A stretch of 64,000 bases of DNA from Alloalcanivorax balearicus MACL04 (GCF_025532145.1 NZ_ARXS01000007.1:62001-126000); one strand, 5' to 3'; shown: positions 1 to 8,880, numbered from the stretch's first letter. Made by a program: numbers and translations. Notes: generated from the letters alone by a model not told the origin.

Positions 1-458
1 AATATATGGAGGAGCATCTGGGGCAGGAATTCGACGGGGTGATCAGCGGCGTGGCGGCCTTCGGATTGTTTGTCCAGATCAACGATCTGCATATCGACGG
101 CCTGGTGCACGTGGCCAACCTGGATAGCGATTACTACCGCTTCGATGACGTCAACATGGTGCTGGTGGGGGAGTCCTCCGGGCGCCGTTATGGTCTCGGT
201 GACGCGGTCTGCGTGAAGGTGGCCGGAGTGCACACCGAAGAGCGCAAGATCGATCTGGAACTGATCAGCTCCACTTCCGCGCGGCCAGGCAAGAAGGGGC
301 GCTCCGGCAAGGCCAAGAAGGCCGCCAAGTCACCGAAGCAGGCCGCCGAGCCGGCCGCCAAGGGCGACGGCACCCGGGAAAAGCTGGCCAAGGGCGAGAT
401 TCCCAAGGACGGTAAGCGCAAGCCCAAGTCCGCCCGCCGGGGGCGCCGCCGCGGATGA
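1..458 (+). CDS. rnr: Ribonuclease R, C-terminal part (5' end outside window)
   Basis: This is the last ~150 residues of a 3'-5' exoribonuclease that degrades structured RNA. The frame is open to the window edge, so the gene is partial, and the first internal Met at position 6 is not a start. Visible are an S1 RNA-binding domain (motifs GVISGVAAFGLFVQI and IDGLVHVANL, residues ~12-90 of the visible part) and a Lys/Arg-rich tail ending in RRGRRRG, as is usual for RNase R. The stop overlaps the rlmB start (ATGA), and rnr-rlmB is a conserved gammaproteobacterial pair. Confidence 0.9.
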   Translation, partial: YMEEHLGQEFDGVISGVAAFGLFVQINDLHIDGLVHVANLDSDYYRFDDVNMVLVGESSGRRYGLGDAVCVKVAGVHTEERKIDLELISSTSARPGKKGRSGKAKKAAKSPKQAAEPAAKGDGTREKLAKGEIPKDGKRKPKSARRGRRRG

Positions 459-1264
459 GCAAGCGTCCTTCCGGCCCGCCCCGGGGCAAATCGGGGTCCC
501 GTAAAGGTGCCATGGACAAGCCGGTGATGTACTCCGGTATCCATGCGGTGGAATCGCTGCTGCGACACCGGCCGGAAGCGGTTCTGGAGTTGTTTGTCCT
601 GGACCGCCGGGCCGAGCGTGGTGAGACCCGCCTGGATGCGTTGATGCAGCAGGCGCTGGCCCAGGGTATAGCGGTGCAGTCCGCGCGCCGGGAATCACTG
701 GAGAAACTGGCGGGTCCGCAGAATCAGGGTGTGGTGGCCCGGGCCCGGCCGCGCGTGCCCGGCGGGGAATCCGAATTGGCGACCTTGCTGGAGGGTCTTG
801 AGAGGCCGCCCTTGCTGCTGATTCTGGAAGGGGTCACCGACCCTCATAATCTGGGGGCCTGCCTGCGCAGCGCCGACGCCGCCGGTGTCGATGCCGTGAT
901 TGTGCCACGCCGCCACGCCGCCGGGCTGACACCGGTGGCCTGCCGCAGCGCCGCCGGCGCCGCCGAGTCGCTACGTTACTTTGAGGTGGGCAATCTGGCC
1001 CAGCTGCTGGCAGCGCTCCAGGAACGCGGCATCCGTGTGGCCGGGGCGGCCCTGGATCAGCGCAGTGTGTCCTTGTTCGACTACCAGCCCGATCCGGGCC
1101 TGGCGGTGGTCATGGGCGCTGAAGGCGAGGGGCTGCGACGCCTGACCCTGGAGCGCTGTGATGACCTGGTGTCGATCCCCATGGCCGGTGATGTGCAGAG
1201 CCTGAACGTGTCCGTGGCCACCGGGGTGATGCTGTTCCACCTCCGTGCCCGCGGCCACTCTTGA
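455..1264 (+). CDS. rlmB: 23S rRNA (guanosine-2'-O-)-methyltransferase RlmB
   Basis: SpoU/TrmH-family SPOUT methyltransferase that 2'-O-methylates G2251 (E. coli numbering) in the 23S rRNA P loop using SAM. The protein has 269 residues. An N-terminal substrate-binding domain spans ~25-105, and the knotted catalytic domain carries three SPOUT motifs: DPHNLGACLRSADAAG (129-144), VMGAEGEGLRRL (219-230) and SLNVSVATGV (249-258). The ATG overlaps the rnr stop by 4 nt, indicating translational coupling. Met20 (position 512) is an alternative start that would remove a basic leader absent from many homologues. The likely rpsF promoter lies over its stop codon. Confidence 0.94.
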   Translation: MSKRPSGPPRGKSGSRKGAMDKPVMYSGIHAVESLLRHRPEAVLELFVLDRRAERGETRLDALMQQALAQGIAVQSARRESLEKLAGPQNQGVVARARPRVPGGESELATLLEGLERPPLLLILEGVTDPHNLGACLRSADAAGVDAVIVPRRHAAGLTPVACRSAAGAAESLRYFEVGNLAQLLAALQERGIRVAGAALDQRSVSLFDYQPDPGLAVVMGAEGEGLRRLTLERCDDLVSIPMAGDVQSLNVSVATGVMLFHLRARGHS

Positions 1265-1289
1265 GCCCGCGCGCCTTCTGAGCTAGAAT
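1261..1289 (+). promoter_or_regulatory. Sigma70-type promoter for the rpsF operon
   Basis: TTGAGC at 1261-1266, a 17-nt spacer and TAGAAT at 1284-1289 form a good sigma70 promoter (4/6 and 5/6 matches). It starts at the rlmB stop codon and sits about 90 nt before rpsF. The transcript would start near 1296, so the ribosomal-protein operon probably has its own promoter apart from any read-through from rlmB. Confidence 0.55.
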
Positions 1290-1291
1290 CC

Positions 1292-1327
1292 CCGCCCTTC
1301 GCCTGCCGCCAACCCGGTGGCGGGCGG
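1292..1327 (+). promoter_or_regulatory. Leader hairpin before rpsF, possible S6:S18 autoregulatory element
   Basis: CCGCCC (1292-1297) can pair with GGGCGG (1322-1327). Inside it GCCGCC (1305-1310) pairs with GGTGGC (1316-1321), leaving a one-sided 7-nt bulge and the loop AACCC. A bulged, CC-rich hairpin in the rpsF leader recalls the S6:S18 mRNA element known from many bacteria. No U tract follows, so it is not an intrinsic terminator. If transcription starts near 1296, part of the lower stem would be missing, which weakens the call. Confidence 0.35.
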
Positions 1328-1380
1328 ACTCCTTGCTTCACCGATATTCGGGAAGCTGCCCAATCCGTAAGGAGCCAACA

Positions 1381-1722
1381 ATGCGTCACTACGAAATCGT
1401 GTTCCTGGTCCACCCGGACCAGAGCGAGCAAGTGCCCGCCATGATCGAGCGTTACAGCGCGATCGTTACCGATGGCAAAGGCACGATCCACCGTCTTGAA
1501 GACTGGGGCCGCCGTCAACTGGCTTACCCGATCAACAAGATCCACAAAGCACACTATGTGATGCTGAATATTGAATGTGACGGCGAAACCCTCGCCGAGC
1601 TGGAAAACACCTTCCGGTTCAACGATGCCGTAATCCGTCACCTCGTAATCCGTCGCGAAAAGGCCATCACCGAGCCGTCCTCGCTGGCGAAATCCAACGA
1701 GAAGGAGGAGGCCGCCAGCTGA
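1381..1722 (+). CDS. rpsF: 30S ribosomal protein S6
   Basis: Small-subunit protein that pairs with S18 on the platform of the 30S subunit. The start [19 protein letters not shown] is the universal S6 opening, and the AAGGAG just upstream (about 1369-1374) fits the ATG at 1381. In-frame codons upstream are not part of the gene. The protein has 113 residues, including the family's hydrophilic C-terminal extension (EKEEAAS). It is first in the operon rpsF-priB-rpsR-rplI. The GGAGGAGG inside its last codons (1704-1711) serves as ribosome-binding site for priB. Confidence 0.97.
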   Translation: MRHYEIVFLVHPDQSEQVPAMIERYSAIVTDGKGTIHRLEDWGRRQLAYPINKIHKAHYVMLNIECDGETLAELENTFRFNDAVIRHLVIRREKAITEPSSLAKSNEKEEAAS

Positions 1723-2033
1723 TTTCCGAGCGTAATCACTGCGAGCTCACCGGCATCATCGTCACCCTTGAAAAGGTGGCCGTAACGCCGGGTGGCGTGC
1801 CCCGCCAGCGTCTCTGGCTGGAGCACCGGTCCCGGCAGCTTGAAGACGGCCATCCCCGTGAAGTCCAGGCCCGTATCGGGCTGGTACTCGCCGGCGGCAA
1901 GACCGCCCTGGCGAAGCACCTGAAGGAAGGACAACGGGTCAGAGTCGGCGGCTTTCTCAGCCGCGCCGGCTACAAGGGCGAAGCCCGGGACCGTTTGCAG
2001 TTGATCGTGGAAACACTGGAGCCCCTGGACTAG
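1719..2033 (+). CDS. priB: Primosomal replication protein N (PriB), non-ATG start
   Basis: Single-stranded-DNA-binding OB-fold protein of the PriA restart primosome. Recognition rests on gene order (between rpsF and rpsR) and on similarity to PriB (ELTGIIV near the N-terminus, then [19 protein letters not shown]). There is no ATG. The GTG at 1776 would remove the first beta strand, about 19 residues. Extending upstream gives CTG at 1719 or ATT at 1722, both overlapping the rpsF stop (1720-1722) and placed 7 or 10 nt after GGAGGAGG. CTG gives 104 residues, the length of E. coli PriB. The start is inferred and either codon is possible. Confidence 0.85.
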   Translation: MISERNHCELTGIIVTLEKVAVTPGGVPRQRLWLEHRSRQLEDGHPREVQARIGLVLAGGKTALAKHLKEGQRVRVGGFLSRAGYKGEARDRLQLIVETLEPLD

Positions 2034-2050
2034 GAATCGAGGAGAAAACC

Positions 2051-2281
2051 ATGGCCCGTTTTTATCGCCGTCGCAAATTCTGCCGCTTCACCGCGGAAGG
2101 TGTTGAGTACATTGATTTCAAGGATCTCGACACGCTGAAAGCTTATATCACCGAAACCGGCAAGATCGTGCCCAGCCGCATCACCGGCACCAAAGCACGT
2201 TATCAGCGCCAGTTGGCCAGCGCGGTCAAGCAGGCCCGCTTCCTGGCGCTGCTGCCGTACTCCGACAGCCACGACAATTAA
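2051..2281 (+). CDS. rpsR: 30S ribosomal protein S18
   Basis: S18 binds the 30S platform together with S6. The 76-residue protein starts [19 protein letters not shown] and contains the conserved block [20 protein letters not shown]. Full family length. GGAG at 2040-2043 gives a good ribosome-binding site. It lies 17 nt after priB and 15 nt before rplI in the usual operon order. Confidence 0.98.
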   Translation: MARFYRRRKFCRFTAEGVEYIDFKDLDTLKAYITETGKIVPSRITGTKARYQRQLASAVKQARFLALLPYSDSHDN

Positions 2282-2296
2282 GCCGAGGGGACCGTC

Positions 2297-2749
2297 ATGC
2301 AAGTGATCCTGCTGGAAACCATCAAGAACCTGGGTGATCTGGGCTCCGTGGTGGACGTTCGTCCCGGCTATGGCCGTAACTTTCTGATCCCGCAAGGCAA
2401 GGCGCTGCCGGCGACCAAGGGTAACCTGGCCGAAGTAGAAGCCCGTCGCGCGGAACTGGAAAAACAAGCTTCCGAGCAATTGGCAGCCGCTCAAGAGCGC
2501 GCTGACAAGCTGGCCGAAGCGTCCGTGACCATCGGCGCCAAATCCGGTGACGAAGGCAAGCTGTTCGGCTCCGTTGGCACCCGCGACATCGCCGACGCCA
2601 TCACCGAGCAGACCGGTGTGGAAATGTCCAAGGCCGAAGTGAAGCTCCCGCATGGCGCGCTGCGTCAAACCGGCGAGTACGAAATCGACCTGGCGTTGCA
2701 CGCCGATGTGACCGTGACCATCAAACTGGCGGTGGTACCGGCCGAGTAA
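2297..2749 (+). CDS. rplI: 50S ribosomal protein L9
   Basis: Two-domain large-subunit protein of 150 residues. The N-terminal rRNA-binding domain opens [16 protein letters not shown] and has the signature [17 protein letters not shown] long connecting helix follows (~41-75), then the C-terminal domain with [16 protein letters not shown]. Length is normal. It is the last gene of the operon and is followed by an intrinsic terminator at 2805-2838. Confidence 0.98.
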   Translation: MQVILLETIKNLGDLGSVVDVRPGYGRNFLIPQGKALPATKGNLAEVEARRAELEKQASEQLAAAQERADKLAEASVTIGAKSGDEGKLFGSVGTRDIADAITEQTGVEMSKAEVKLPHGALRQTGEYEIDLALHADVTVTIKLAVVPAE

Positions 2750-2804
2750 TCACGGCCGTTACTCCGCGCCGGTTTGCTCCCTTGGGAGCACGGTGACACA
2801 ATCA

Positions 2805-2838
2805 AGGCACTGTCCGATCATCGGGCGGTGCCTTTTTG
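2805..2838 (+). terminator. Intrinsic terminator after rplI
   Basis: AGGCACTGTCCG (2805-2816) pairs with CGGGCGGTGCCT (2822-2833) through 12 pairs including two G-U, with a 5-nt loop and a T5 run at 2833-2837. It ends the rpsF operon and separates it from dnaB. A second small palindrome, GCTCCCTTGGGAGC (2776-2789), precedes it but has no T tract. Confidence 0.85.
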
Positions 2839-2900
2839 TTATATGATGTCCCGATTCGCAGCACCCTTTCCCCGAGCCTTTGAATCAAAACGGACCCACC

Positions 2901-4292
2901 ATGAACGAGTCTCTTGCGTTGGATGATCATCTTCCCGACAGCCTGCGTATCCCTCCCAACTCCGTGGAGGCGGAACAGGCGGTATTGGGAGGGCTGCTGC
3001 TCAACAACGAGGCCTGGGACGACGTTGCCGAACGAGTCGGCGAGAAGGACTTTTACCGCAAAGAGCACCGGCTGATCTTCCAGGTCATCGGTCAGTTGGT
3101 GGAAGAAGAAAAGCCCAGCGATCTGGTTACCGTTTCCCAGGCCTTGACTCATCGTGGCGAACTGGACGACGTGGGGGGGGCCACCTATCTCTCGGAGCTG
3201 GCCCGCAATACGCCGAGTACCGCCAATATCAACGCCTATGCCGAGATCGTTCGCGAACGCAGTATTTTGCGGCAACTGATCCAGGTATCGCACAAGGTGT
3301 CGGATCTGGCGTTCAATCCCAAGGGCAAGCCTTCCCTGGAAATCCTCGATACCGCCGAGTCGTCGATTTTCGAGATCGCCGAACAGCAGAAGAAAGGCTC
3401 CGGCCCGCAGAGCATCAAATCGGTGTTGAAGAAAGCGGTGGATCGCATCGACGAACTGTACCGCACCAAGAATTCCCTGACCGGGGTCACCACCGGCTTC
3501 GAGGAAATGGACAAGATGACCGCGGGGCTACAGCCGTCGGATATGGTGGTGGTGGCGGGTCGGCCGTCCATGGGTAAGACCACCTTCGCCATGAACCTGT
3601 GCGAGAACGTGGCGATCAAGGCGGGCAAGCCGGTGCTGGTGTTCTCCATGGAAATGCCGGCCGACGCCATCGTCATGCGGATGCTGTCCTCCCTGGGCCG
3701 CATCAATCAGGGCGCGATCCGTTCCGGGCGCCTGGAACAGGATGATTGGCCGCGTATTACCTCGGCGATCCAGATGCTCAGTGAGCAAAAATTCTTCATC
3801 GACGATACCGCCGCGCTCAGCCCGCTGGAGATGCGCGCCAGGGCGCGCCGGGTGGCGCGGGAATGCGGGGGTGAGATTGGCCTGATCATGGTCGACTATC
3901 TGCAATTGATGCAGGTCCCCGGCGCCGATAACCGGGTCAACGAAATCTCGGAGATCTCCCGGAACCTCAAGGGGTTGGCCAAGGAAATGAACTGCCCGGT
4001 GCTTGCCCTGTCGCAGCTGAACCGGTCGTTGGAGCAACGTCCGAACAAAAGGCCGGTGATGTCCGATTTGCGGGAATCCGGGGCGATCGAGCAGGACGCG
4101 GATTTGATCGTGTTTCTCTATCGTGACGAGGTCTACAACAAGGACACTCCGGAGAAGGGGATCGCCGAGATCATCATCGGCAAGCACCGGAACGGGCCCA
4201 TCGGTACCGTGCGGCTGGCGTTCCGCGGCGAGTTCACCCGCTTCGACGATCTGGCGCCGGAGTACTACCAGCAGTATCAGGACAACGAATAA
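2901..4292 (+). CDS. dnaB: Replicative DNA helicase DnaB
   Basis: Hexameric 5'-3' helicase of the replication fork, working with DnaG primase and the DnaC/DciA loaders. The ATG at 2901 gives 463 residues starting MNESLALDDHLPDSLRIPPN, matching family length; an in-frame TTG at 2880 is less likely. The N-terminal collar domain (~18-120) opens with SVEAEQAVLGGLLLN. The RecA-like motor has Walker A GRPSMGKTT (~220-228), Walker B LIMVDYLQLM, and the downstream SQLNRSLEQR and DLRESGAIEQDAD motifs. No intein is present. It is 18 nt upstream of alr. Confidence 0.97.
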   Translation: MNESLALDDHLPDSLRIPPNSVEAEQAVLGGLLLNNEAWDDVAERVGEKDFYRKEHRLIFQVIGQLVEEEKPSDLVTVSQALTHRGELDDVGGATYLSELARNTPSTANINAYAEIVRERSILRQLIQVSHKVSDLAFNPKGKPSLEILDTAESSIFEIAEQQKKGSGPQSIKSVLKKAVDRIDELYRTKNSLTGVTTGFEEMDKMTAGLQPSDMVVVAGRPSMGKTTFAMNLCENVAIKAGKPVLVFSMEMPADAIVMRMLSSLGRINQGAIRSGRLEQDDWPRITSAIQMLSEQKFFIDDTAALSPLEMRARARRVARECGGEIGLIMVDYLQLMQVPGADNRVNEISEISRNLKGLAKEMNCPVLALSQLNRSLEQRPNKRPVMSDLRESGAIEQDADLIVFLYRDEVYNKDTPEKGIAEIIIGKHRNGPIGTVRLAFRGEFTRFDDLAPEYYQQYQDNE

Positions 4293-4310
4293 CCGGGGCG
4301 GGAGAAGACC

Positions 4311-5375
4311 ATGCGCGGTACCCGGTTACAAATATGGCCAGCGGCTCTGGCTCATAACGCCGGCGTGGCCCGGACCCTGGCCGATGGCGCTCAGGTGTTC
4401 GCCATGATCAAGGCCAACGGCTACGGCCATGGCCTGACACTGGCCGCCGAGGCCATGGTCGGCCAGGTGGACGGCCTGGGCGTGGCGTTGATGGAAGAGG
4501 CCCAGGCGGTACGTGAGCACGGCATCGACAAGTCGATCCTGGTGGCCGAAGGTTTCTTTGATCAGGAAGAGATTGTGGAAGCCGCCCGCCTAGACGTGGA
4601 AGTGGTGGTGCACGCCGCCTGGCAGGTGGCCCTGCTGAGCAAACGCCCGGCTCCCCTACGTGTCTGGCTGAAAATCAACACCGGCATGAACCGGCTGGGC
4701 ATGAGGCCTGAGCAGGCACGGGAGCAGGCGGCGTTACTGCGGGCCATCCCCGGCGTGCGGTTGGTCGGCCTGATGAGTCACTTTGCCTGTGCCGATCAGC
4801 AGGATGATCCGCTTAGCGAACAGCAACTGGCGGTGGTACTGGCGTTATCCGAGGAACTGGGGTTGCCGGTGACCGCCGCCAACTCCGCGGCCCTGATCCG
4901 CTATCCGGTGGCACGTCGTCAGCGGGTCCGTCCCGGCATCATGCTGTATGGCTCGTCGCCGTTCCCATGGCGCTCCGCCAGTGAATTGGGGCTGCGCCCG
5001 ACCCAGCGTTTCAGTGCCCGTCTGATCGCCGTGAATCCCATTGGCGCCGGCCAGACGGTGGGATACGGTGCCACTTGGCGTGCGCCGGAAAACGGCACCA
5101 TCGGTGTGGTGGCGGTGGGTTACGGTGACGGCTACCCGCGCCACGCTCCCAATGGCACGCCGGTGGCGGTGAACGGCCGGCGCACCGAACTGGTCGGTCG
5201 GGTCTCCATGGACATGATCACGGTGAGACTGGATGGCCTCGAGGCCCGGGTCGGTGACGAAGTGGAGCTGTGGGGCGATACCGTTTCCGTGGATGAAGTG
5301 GCCGCCGCCTGCGGCACCATCAGTTACGAGTTATTCTGTCAGGTCACCGCCCGGCCGGAACGGGTGATCGGCTGA
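4311..5375 (+). CDS. alr: Alanine racemase
   Basis: PLP enzyme interconverting L- and D-alanine for peptidoglycan synthesis. Lys34 in AMIKANGYGHG is the expected PLP Schiff-base lysine. KINTGMNRLGM and the C-terminal GYGDGYPR and GRVSMDMITV are family motifs. At 354 residues it has normal length. It begins 18 nt after dnaB, as in many gammaproteobacteria, so it may be cotranscribed with dnaB. Whether it is the biosynthetic or a catabolic paralogue (dadX) cannot be told from sequence; the dnaB context favours alr. Confidence 0.95.
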   Translation: MRGTRLQIWPAALAHNAGVARTLADGAQVFAMIKANGYGHGLTLAAEAMVGQVDGLGVALMEEAQAVREHGIDKSILVAEGFFDQEEIVEAARLDVEVVVHAAWQVALLSKRPAPLRVWLKINTGMNRLGMRPEQAREQAALLRAIPGVRLVGLMSHFACADQQDDPLSEQQLAVVLALSEELGLPVTAANSAALIRYPVARRQRVRPGIMLYGSSPFPWRSASELGLRPTQRFSARLIAVNPIGAGQTVGYGATWRAPENGTIGVVAVGYGDGYPRHAPNGTPVAVNGRRTELVGRVSMDMITVRLDGLEARVGDEVELWGDTVSVDEVAAACGTISYELFCQVTARPERVIG

Positions 5376-5421
5376 CTGTGCCGGGGGCAACGCTCCCGGA
5401 TCCCGGCATCGAGGAGAGTCC

Positions 5422-6789
5422 GTGGCGAAGAAGAAAACCGCTTTTGTCTGCACCGAATGTGGCGGGGACTTCCCCAAATGGCAGGGCCAATGTCCGGCCT
5501 GTGGTCAATGGAACACCCTGCAGGAGTTCGTGGTGGACAGCGCCCCGTCCCGTGCCGGTGGCGCCGCCGGCCGCAGTGGCTTCAGCGGACAACTGGCGGA
5601 AGTGCGCAATCTGGATGAGATCGTTCTCGAGGAAACCCCGCGCATCAGTGCTGGCATGGGTGAACTGGATCGTGTGCTCGGCGGCGGTCTGGTGCCCGGT
5701 TCCGCCATTCTGATCGGTGGCCATCCCGGTGCCGGCAAATCCACCTTGTTGTTGCAGACACTGTGCCGGCTGGCTCATGCCCATTCCTGTCTTTATGTCA
5801 CTGGTGAGGAATCCCTGTCGCAGGTGGCGATGCGCGCCGATCGTCTGAAGCTGCCCAAGGACAAACTGCGGCTGGCGGCGGAAACCGATGTGGAACGCGT
5901 CATCGAGTTGGCCCGCAAAGAGCAGCCGCGTTTGCTGGTGGTGGATTCCATTCAGGTTATGTATCTGGCCGGCCTGCAATCGGCGCCGGGTTCCGTGGCT
6001 CAGGTGCGCGAGTGCGCGGCGGCGCTGACCCGCTTTGCCAAACAGACCGGCACCGTGCTGCTGCTGGTGGGGCACGTCACCAAGGATGGCACCCTGGCCG
6101 GGCCCAAAGTATTGGAGCACATGATCGACTGCTCGCTCATGCTCGAGGGCTCCTCCGATTCCCGTTTTCGTACCCTGCGTGGTTTGAAGAATCGTTTTGG
6201 CGCGGTCAATGAGCTGGGCGTGTTCGCCATGACCGGCGAAGGGCTCAAGGAAGTGAAGAATCCGTCGGCGATTTTTCTCAACCGCGCCGAGGAGATCGCG
6301 CCGGGTTCCCTGGTCACGGTGGTGTGGGAAGGAACCCGGCCCTTACTGGTGGAACTGCAGGCGCTGGTGGACGCCAGCCATTTCGGCAACCCCCGGCGCG
6401 TCTGCGTGGGGCTGGAAGCCAACCGTTTGGCTATGTTGCTGGCGGTGTTGCACCGTCATGGCGGCATCCAGGTCGGCGACCAGGATGTGTTCGCCAATGT
6501 GGTGGGTGGCGTCAAAATAGGCGAGACCGCCGCCGACCTGGCTCTGGTGCTGTCCATTGTTTCCAGCTTCCGCGATCGGCCGTTGGGACGGGACCTGGTG
6601 GTGTTCGGGGAAATCGGTTTGTCCGGAGAGATCCGTCCGGTACCGCAAGGCCAGGAACGGCTATACGAAGCGGTCAAACATGGTTTTCGCCGCGCCGTGA
6701 TCCCCAAATCCAATCAACCGCGCAACCTGCCGGACGGGGTGGAACTGATCGCCGTGAGCACTCTGGCGGAAGCGTTGGAGCAGTTGTGA
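5422..6789 (+). CDS. radA: DNA repair ATPase RadA/Sms
   Basis: RecA-related helicase that processes recombination intermediates and helps branch migration. It starts with GTG at 5422, preceded by GAGGAGA (5411-5417), and has 455 residues. A four-Cys zinc finger (C10, C13, C24, C27: CTECG...CPACG) is followed by Walker A GGHPGAGKSTLL (99-110), the RadA-specific KNRFG motif (LKNRFGAVNELGVF, ~255) and a Lon-protease-like C-terminal domain (~340-455) with GEIGLSGEIRPV. All key motifs are intact. Confidence 0.97.
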   Translation: MAKKKTAFVCTECGGDFPKWQGQCPACGQWNTLQEFVVDSAPSRAGGAAGRSGFSGQLAEVRNLDEIVLEETPRISAGMGELDRVLGGGLVPGSAILIGGHPGAGKSTLLLQTLCRLAHAHSCLYVTGEESLSQVAMRADRLKLPKDKLRLAAETDVERVIELARKEQPRLLVVDSIQVMYLAGLQSAPGSVAQVRECAAALTRFAKQTGTVLLLVGHVTKDGTLAGPKVLEHMIDCSLMLEGSSDSRFRTLRGLKNRFGAVNELGVFAMTGEGLKEVKNPSAIFLNRAEEIAPGSLVTVVWEGTRPLLVELQALVDASHFGNPRRVCVGLEANRLAMLLAVLHRHGGIQVGDQDVFANVVGGVKIGETAADLALVLSIVSSFRDRPLGRDLVVFGEIGLSGEIRPVPQGQERLYEAVKHGFRRAVIPKSNQPRNLPDGVELIAVSTLAEALEQL

Positions 6790-6841
6790 TGAGAAACCCG
6801 GCGTCACGCTCTGACATTGGGTCCGGGACAAGGGAGCCGTT

Positions 6842-7492
6842 ATGAAAAAGCAATTCGCCGTGCTCGGACTGGGCAGTTTTGGCGAAGCCGTGGCGCTGGA
6901 ACTGATGCGTTTGGGGCACCAGGTTCTGGGTGTCGATAATCGGGAGGGCCAGGCCAATCGTCTGGTCGACAAGCTGACTCAGACGGTGATCGCCGACGCC
7001 ACCGACGAGGACGCCCTGCGTGAACTGGACCTGGCAAGTTTCGATGCCGTGCTGGTGGCCATCGGCGAGCATATCGAAGCCAGCATTCTCTGCACCATGG
7101 CGGTGAAATCCCTGGAGGCAAAGGAGGTATGGGTCAAGGCTATCTCGCCGGTCCACCACCGTATCGTCGAGAAGCTTGGCGCCGACCGTATTCTCCATCC
7201 CGAGTATGAAATGGGGTTGCGCGCCGCCCAGACCATGGCCCATCCCAATATGCTGGATTACATCAGCCTGGGGGATAACTACTTCGTTATCGAGATCCGC
7301 CCTGGCGAAGTGCTGGAGGATCGTCCGCTGTCGGACCTCAAGATCGAGGAGATCGGCGTGCGCCTGCTGGCCATCAAGCATGGCCAGAACGTGGATTTGC
7401 AACCGAGTCCGCATCAACGGCTGAAGCGCAATGACCATCTGGTGCTGCTCGGTGAAGAGCCGGCCTTGCGTCGATTCTCCGAGAGCCTATGA
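6842..7492 (+). CDS. ktrA: KtrA/TrkA-family potassium channel regulatory subunit
   Basis: Cytosolic RCK protein that gates a KtrB/TrkH-type K+ channel by binding nucleotide. The 216-residue protein has one RCK-N Rossmann domain (GLGSFG at 9-14, acidic VDN at the end of beta-2) and one RCK-C domain (~135-216). This single-RCK layout is typical of KtrA; TrkA has two. Its last 4 nt overlap the next gene, which encodes the membrane partner, so the two form a unit. The symbol is assigned by family, not by a tested orthologue. Confidence 0.88.
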   Translation: MKKQFAVLGLGSFGEAVALELMRLGHQVLGVDNREGQANRLVDKLTQTVIADATDEDALRELDLASFDAVLVAIGEHIEASILCTMAVKSLEAKEVWVKAISPVHHRIVEKLGADRILHPEYEMGLRAAQTMAHPNMLDYISLGDNYFVIEIRPGEVLEDRPLSDLKIEEIGVRLLAIKHGQNVDLQPSPHQRLKRNDHLVLLGEEPALRRFSESL

Positions 7493-8859
7493 GAACCTGG
7501 TTTCCCGGACTCAGGGCCCGCACCGAGGCGGTTCTGTCCTTGCGTCACCCCTGGCGTTACAGTCCGCCGGCGATCCTTGCTGGCAGCTTCCTGCTGCTGA
7601 TCGGGATCGGCACCGTCTTGCTGTGGCTGCCGGTTTCCGGCACGCCGTCGTTGACGTTTTTCCAAGCCTTGTTTACCGCCTGCTCGGCGGTCACCGTCAC
7701 CGGCTTGGTGGTGGTGGACACCGGTTCTCATCTCAGCCCGTTTGGCCAGTCGGTGGTGTTGGGGTTGATGCAGCTGGGCGGCCTGGGCCTGATGACCTTC
7801 GCCGCGTTGACGCTGATGGCGCTGGGTGGCCGGTTGGGACTGCGCGGCCAACGTCTGGTGCGCGAGGCCACCGACCAGACCTCGCCGGCGGATATGCTGG
7901 TGCTGGTCCGGCACACCGCGTTGCTGGCGTTGGTCATGGAAGCCATTGGAGCGGGGTTGCTGAGTGTGGTCTGGATCCCGGAGCTGGGGGTGGCGCGGGG
8001 CCTGTGGTTCAGTGTTTTCCATAGTGTCTCGGCGTTCAACAACGCCGGCTTCGCTTTACTGCCGGACAGCTTGTCACGGTGGGCCGCCAATCCCATGGTC
8101 AACCTGGTGATCACCGCGCTGTTCATTATTGGCGGTCTGGGTTTCACCGTGCTGCTGGATCTGTGGCGCAAACGGCAATGGCGCACGCTTTCCTTGCACA
8201 GCAAGCTGACTCTGGCCGGTACCCTGGTTTTGTGCCTTGGCGCCTGGTTTCTGGTGATCGGCTTTGAATGGAACAATGCCCGTACGCTTGGGGAACTGCC
8301 GGAATCCGGCCGGCTCTGGGCTGCCTGGTTCACCGCGGTGACGCCCCGCACCGCCGGTTTCAACACTGTGGACATGGGCGGTTTGATGGCGCCCACGGTC
8401 TTGCTGATCATGTTTTTGATGTTCATCGGCGGCGGCAGCAACTCCACCGCTTCCGGCATCAAGGTGAGTACTTTCATGGTGATGCTGCTGGCCACCCGGG
8501 CGTTCTTGCGTGGGCGTCAGCGGCCCACGGTGTTCCGGCGCGCCATTGCCGTGGAGTCGGTGTTCCGGGCCCAGGCGGTAGTGATGCTGAGTTTGCTGGC
8601 GGTGGCGTTGAGCGGATTCCTGATGGTGGTGCTGGAGCCGGGGCTGGCGGTGATGGACGTGTTGTTCGAGGCGTTCTCAGCGTTTTCGACAGTGGGTTTG
8701 TCCCGGGGCATTACCGGGGAACTGTCCTGGCCGTCCCAGTGTGTGCTGATGATGCTGATGTTCATGGGCCGCATCGGGCCGTTGGCCCTGGCGTTCTCGT
8801 TGGCGCGGCCGCAAATACCGAAATTGCGCTACGTCGAGGACCACGTGCAAATTGGGTGA
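7489..8859 (+). CDS. ktrB: KtrB/TrkH-family potassium uptake membrane subunit
   Basis: K+ (possibly Na+-coupled) translocating subunit of 456 residues in the inner membrane. Four pore loops carry the filter glycines of the family: TVTGL (in SAVTVTGLVVVD), NNAGF, TAGFN (in TPRTAGFNTVD) and STVGL (in FSAFSTVGLSRG). The P1 repeat SVTVTGL and ~450-residue length favour KtrB over TrkH. It starts in an ATGA overlap with ktrA. A half REP palindrome lies just after its stop. Confidence 0.9.
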   Translation: MRTWFPGLRARTEAVLSLRHPWRYSPPAILAGSFLLLIGIGTVLLWLPVSGTPSLTFFQALFTACSAVTVTGLVVVDTGSHLSPFGQSVVLGLMQLGGLGLMTFAALTLMALGGRLGLRGQRLVREATDQTSPADMLVLVRHTALLALVMEAIGAGLLSVVWIPELGVARGLWFSVFHSVSAFNNAGFALLPDSLSRWAANPMVNLVITALFIIGGLGFTVLLDLWRKRQWRTLSLHSKLTLAGTLVLCLGAWFLVIGFEWNNARTLGELPESGRLWAAWFTAVTPRTAGFNTVDMGGLMAPTVLLIMFLMFIGGGSNSTASGIKVSTFMVMLLATRAFLRGRQRPTVFRRAIAVESVFRAQAVVMLSLLAVALSGFLMVVLEPGLAVMDVLFEAFSAFSTVGLSRGITGELSWPSQCVLMMLMFMGRIGPLALAFSLARPQIPKLRYVEDHVQIG

Positions 8860-8880
8860 TGAGGCTCTCTGCCCATCCGT

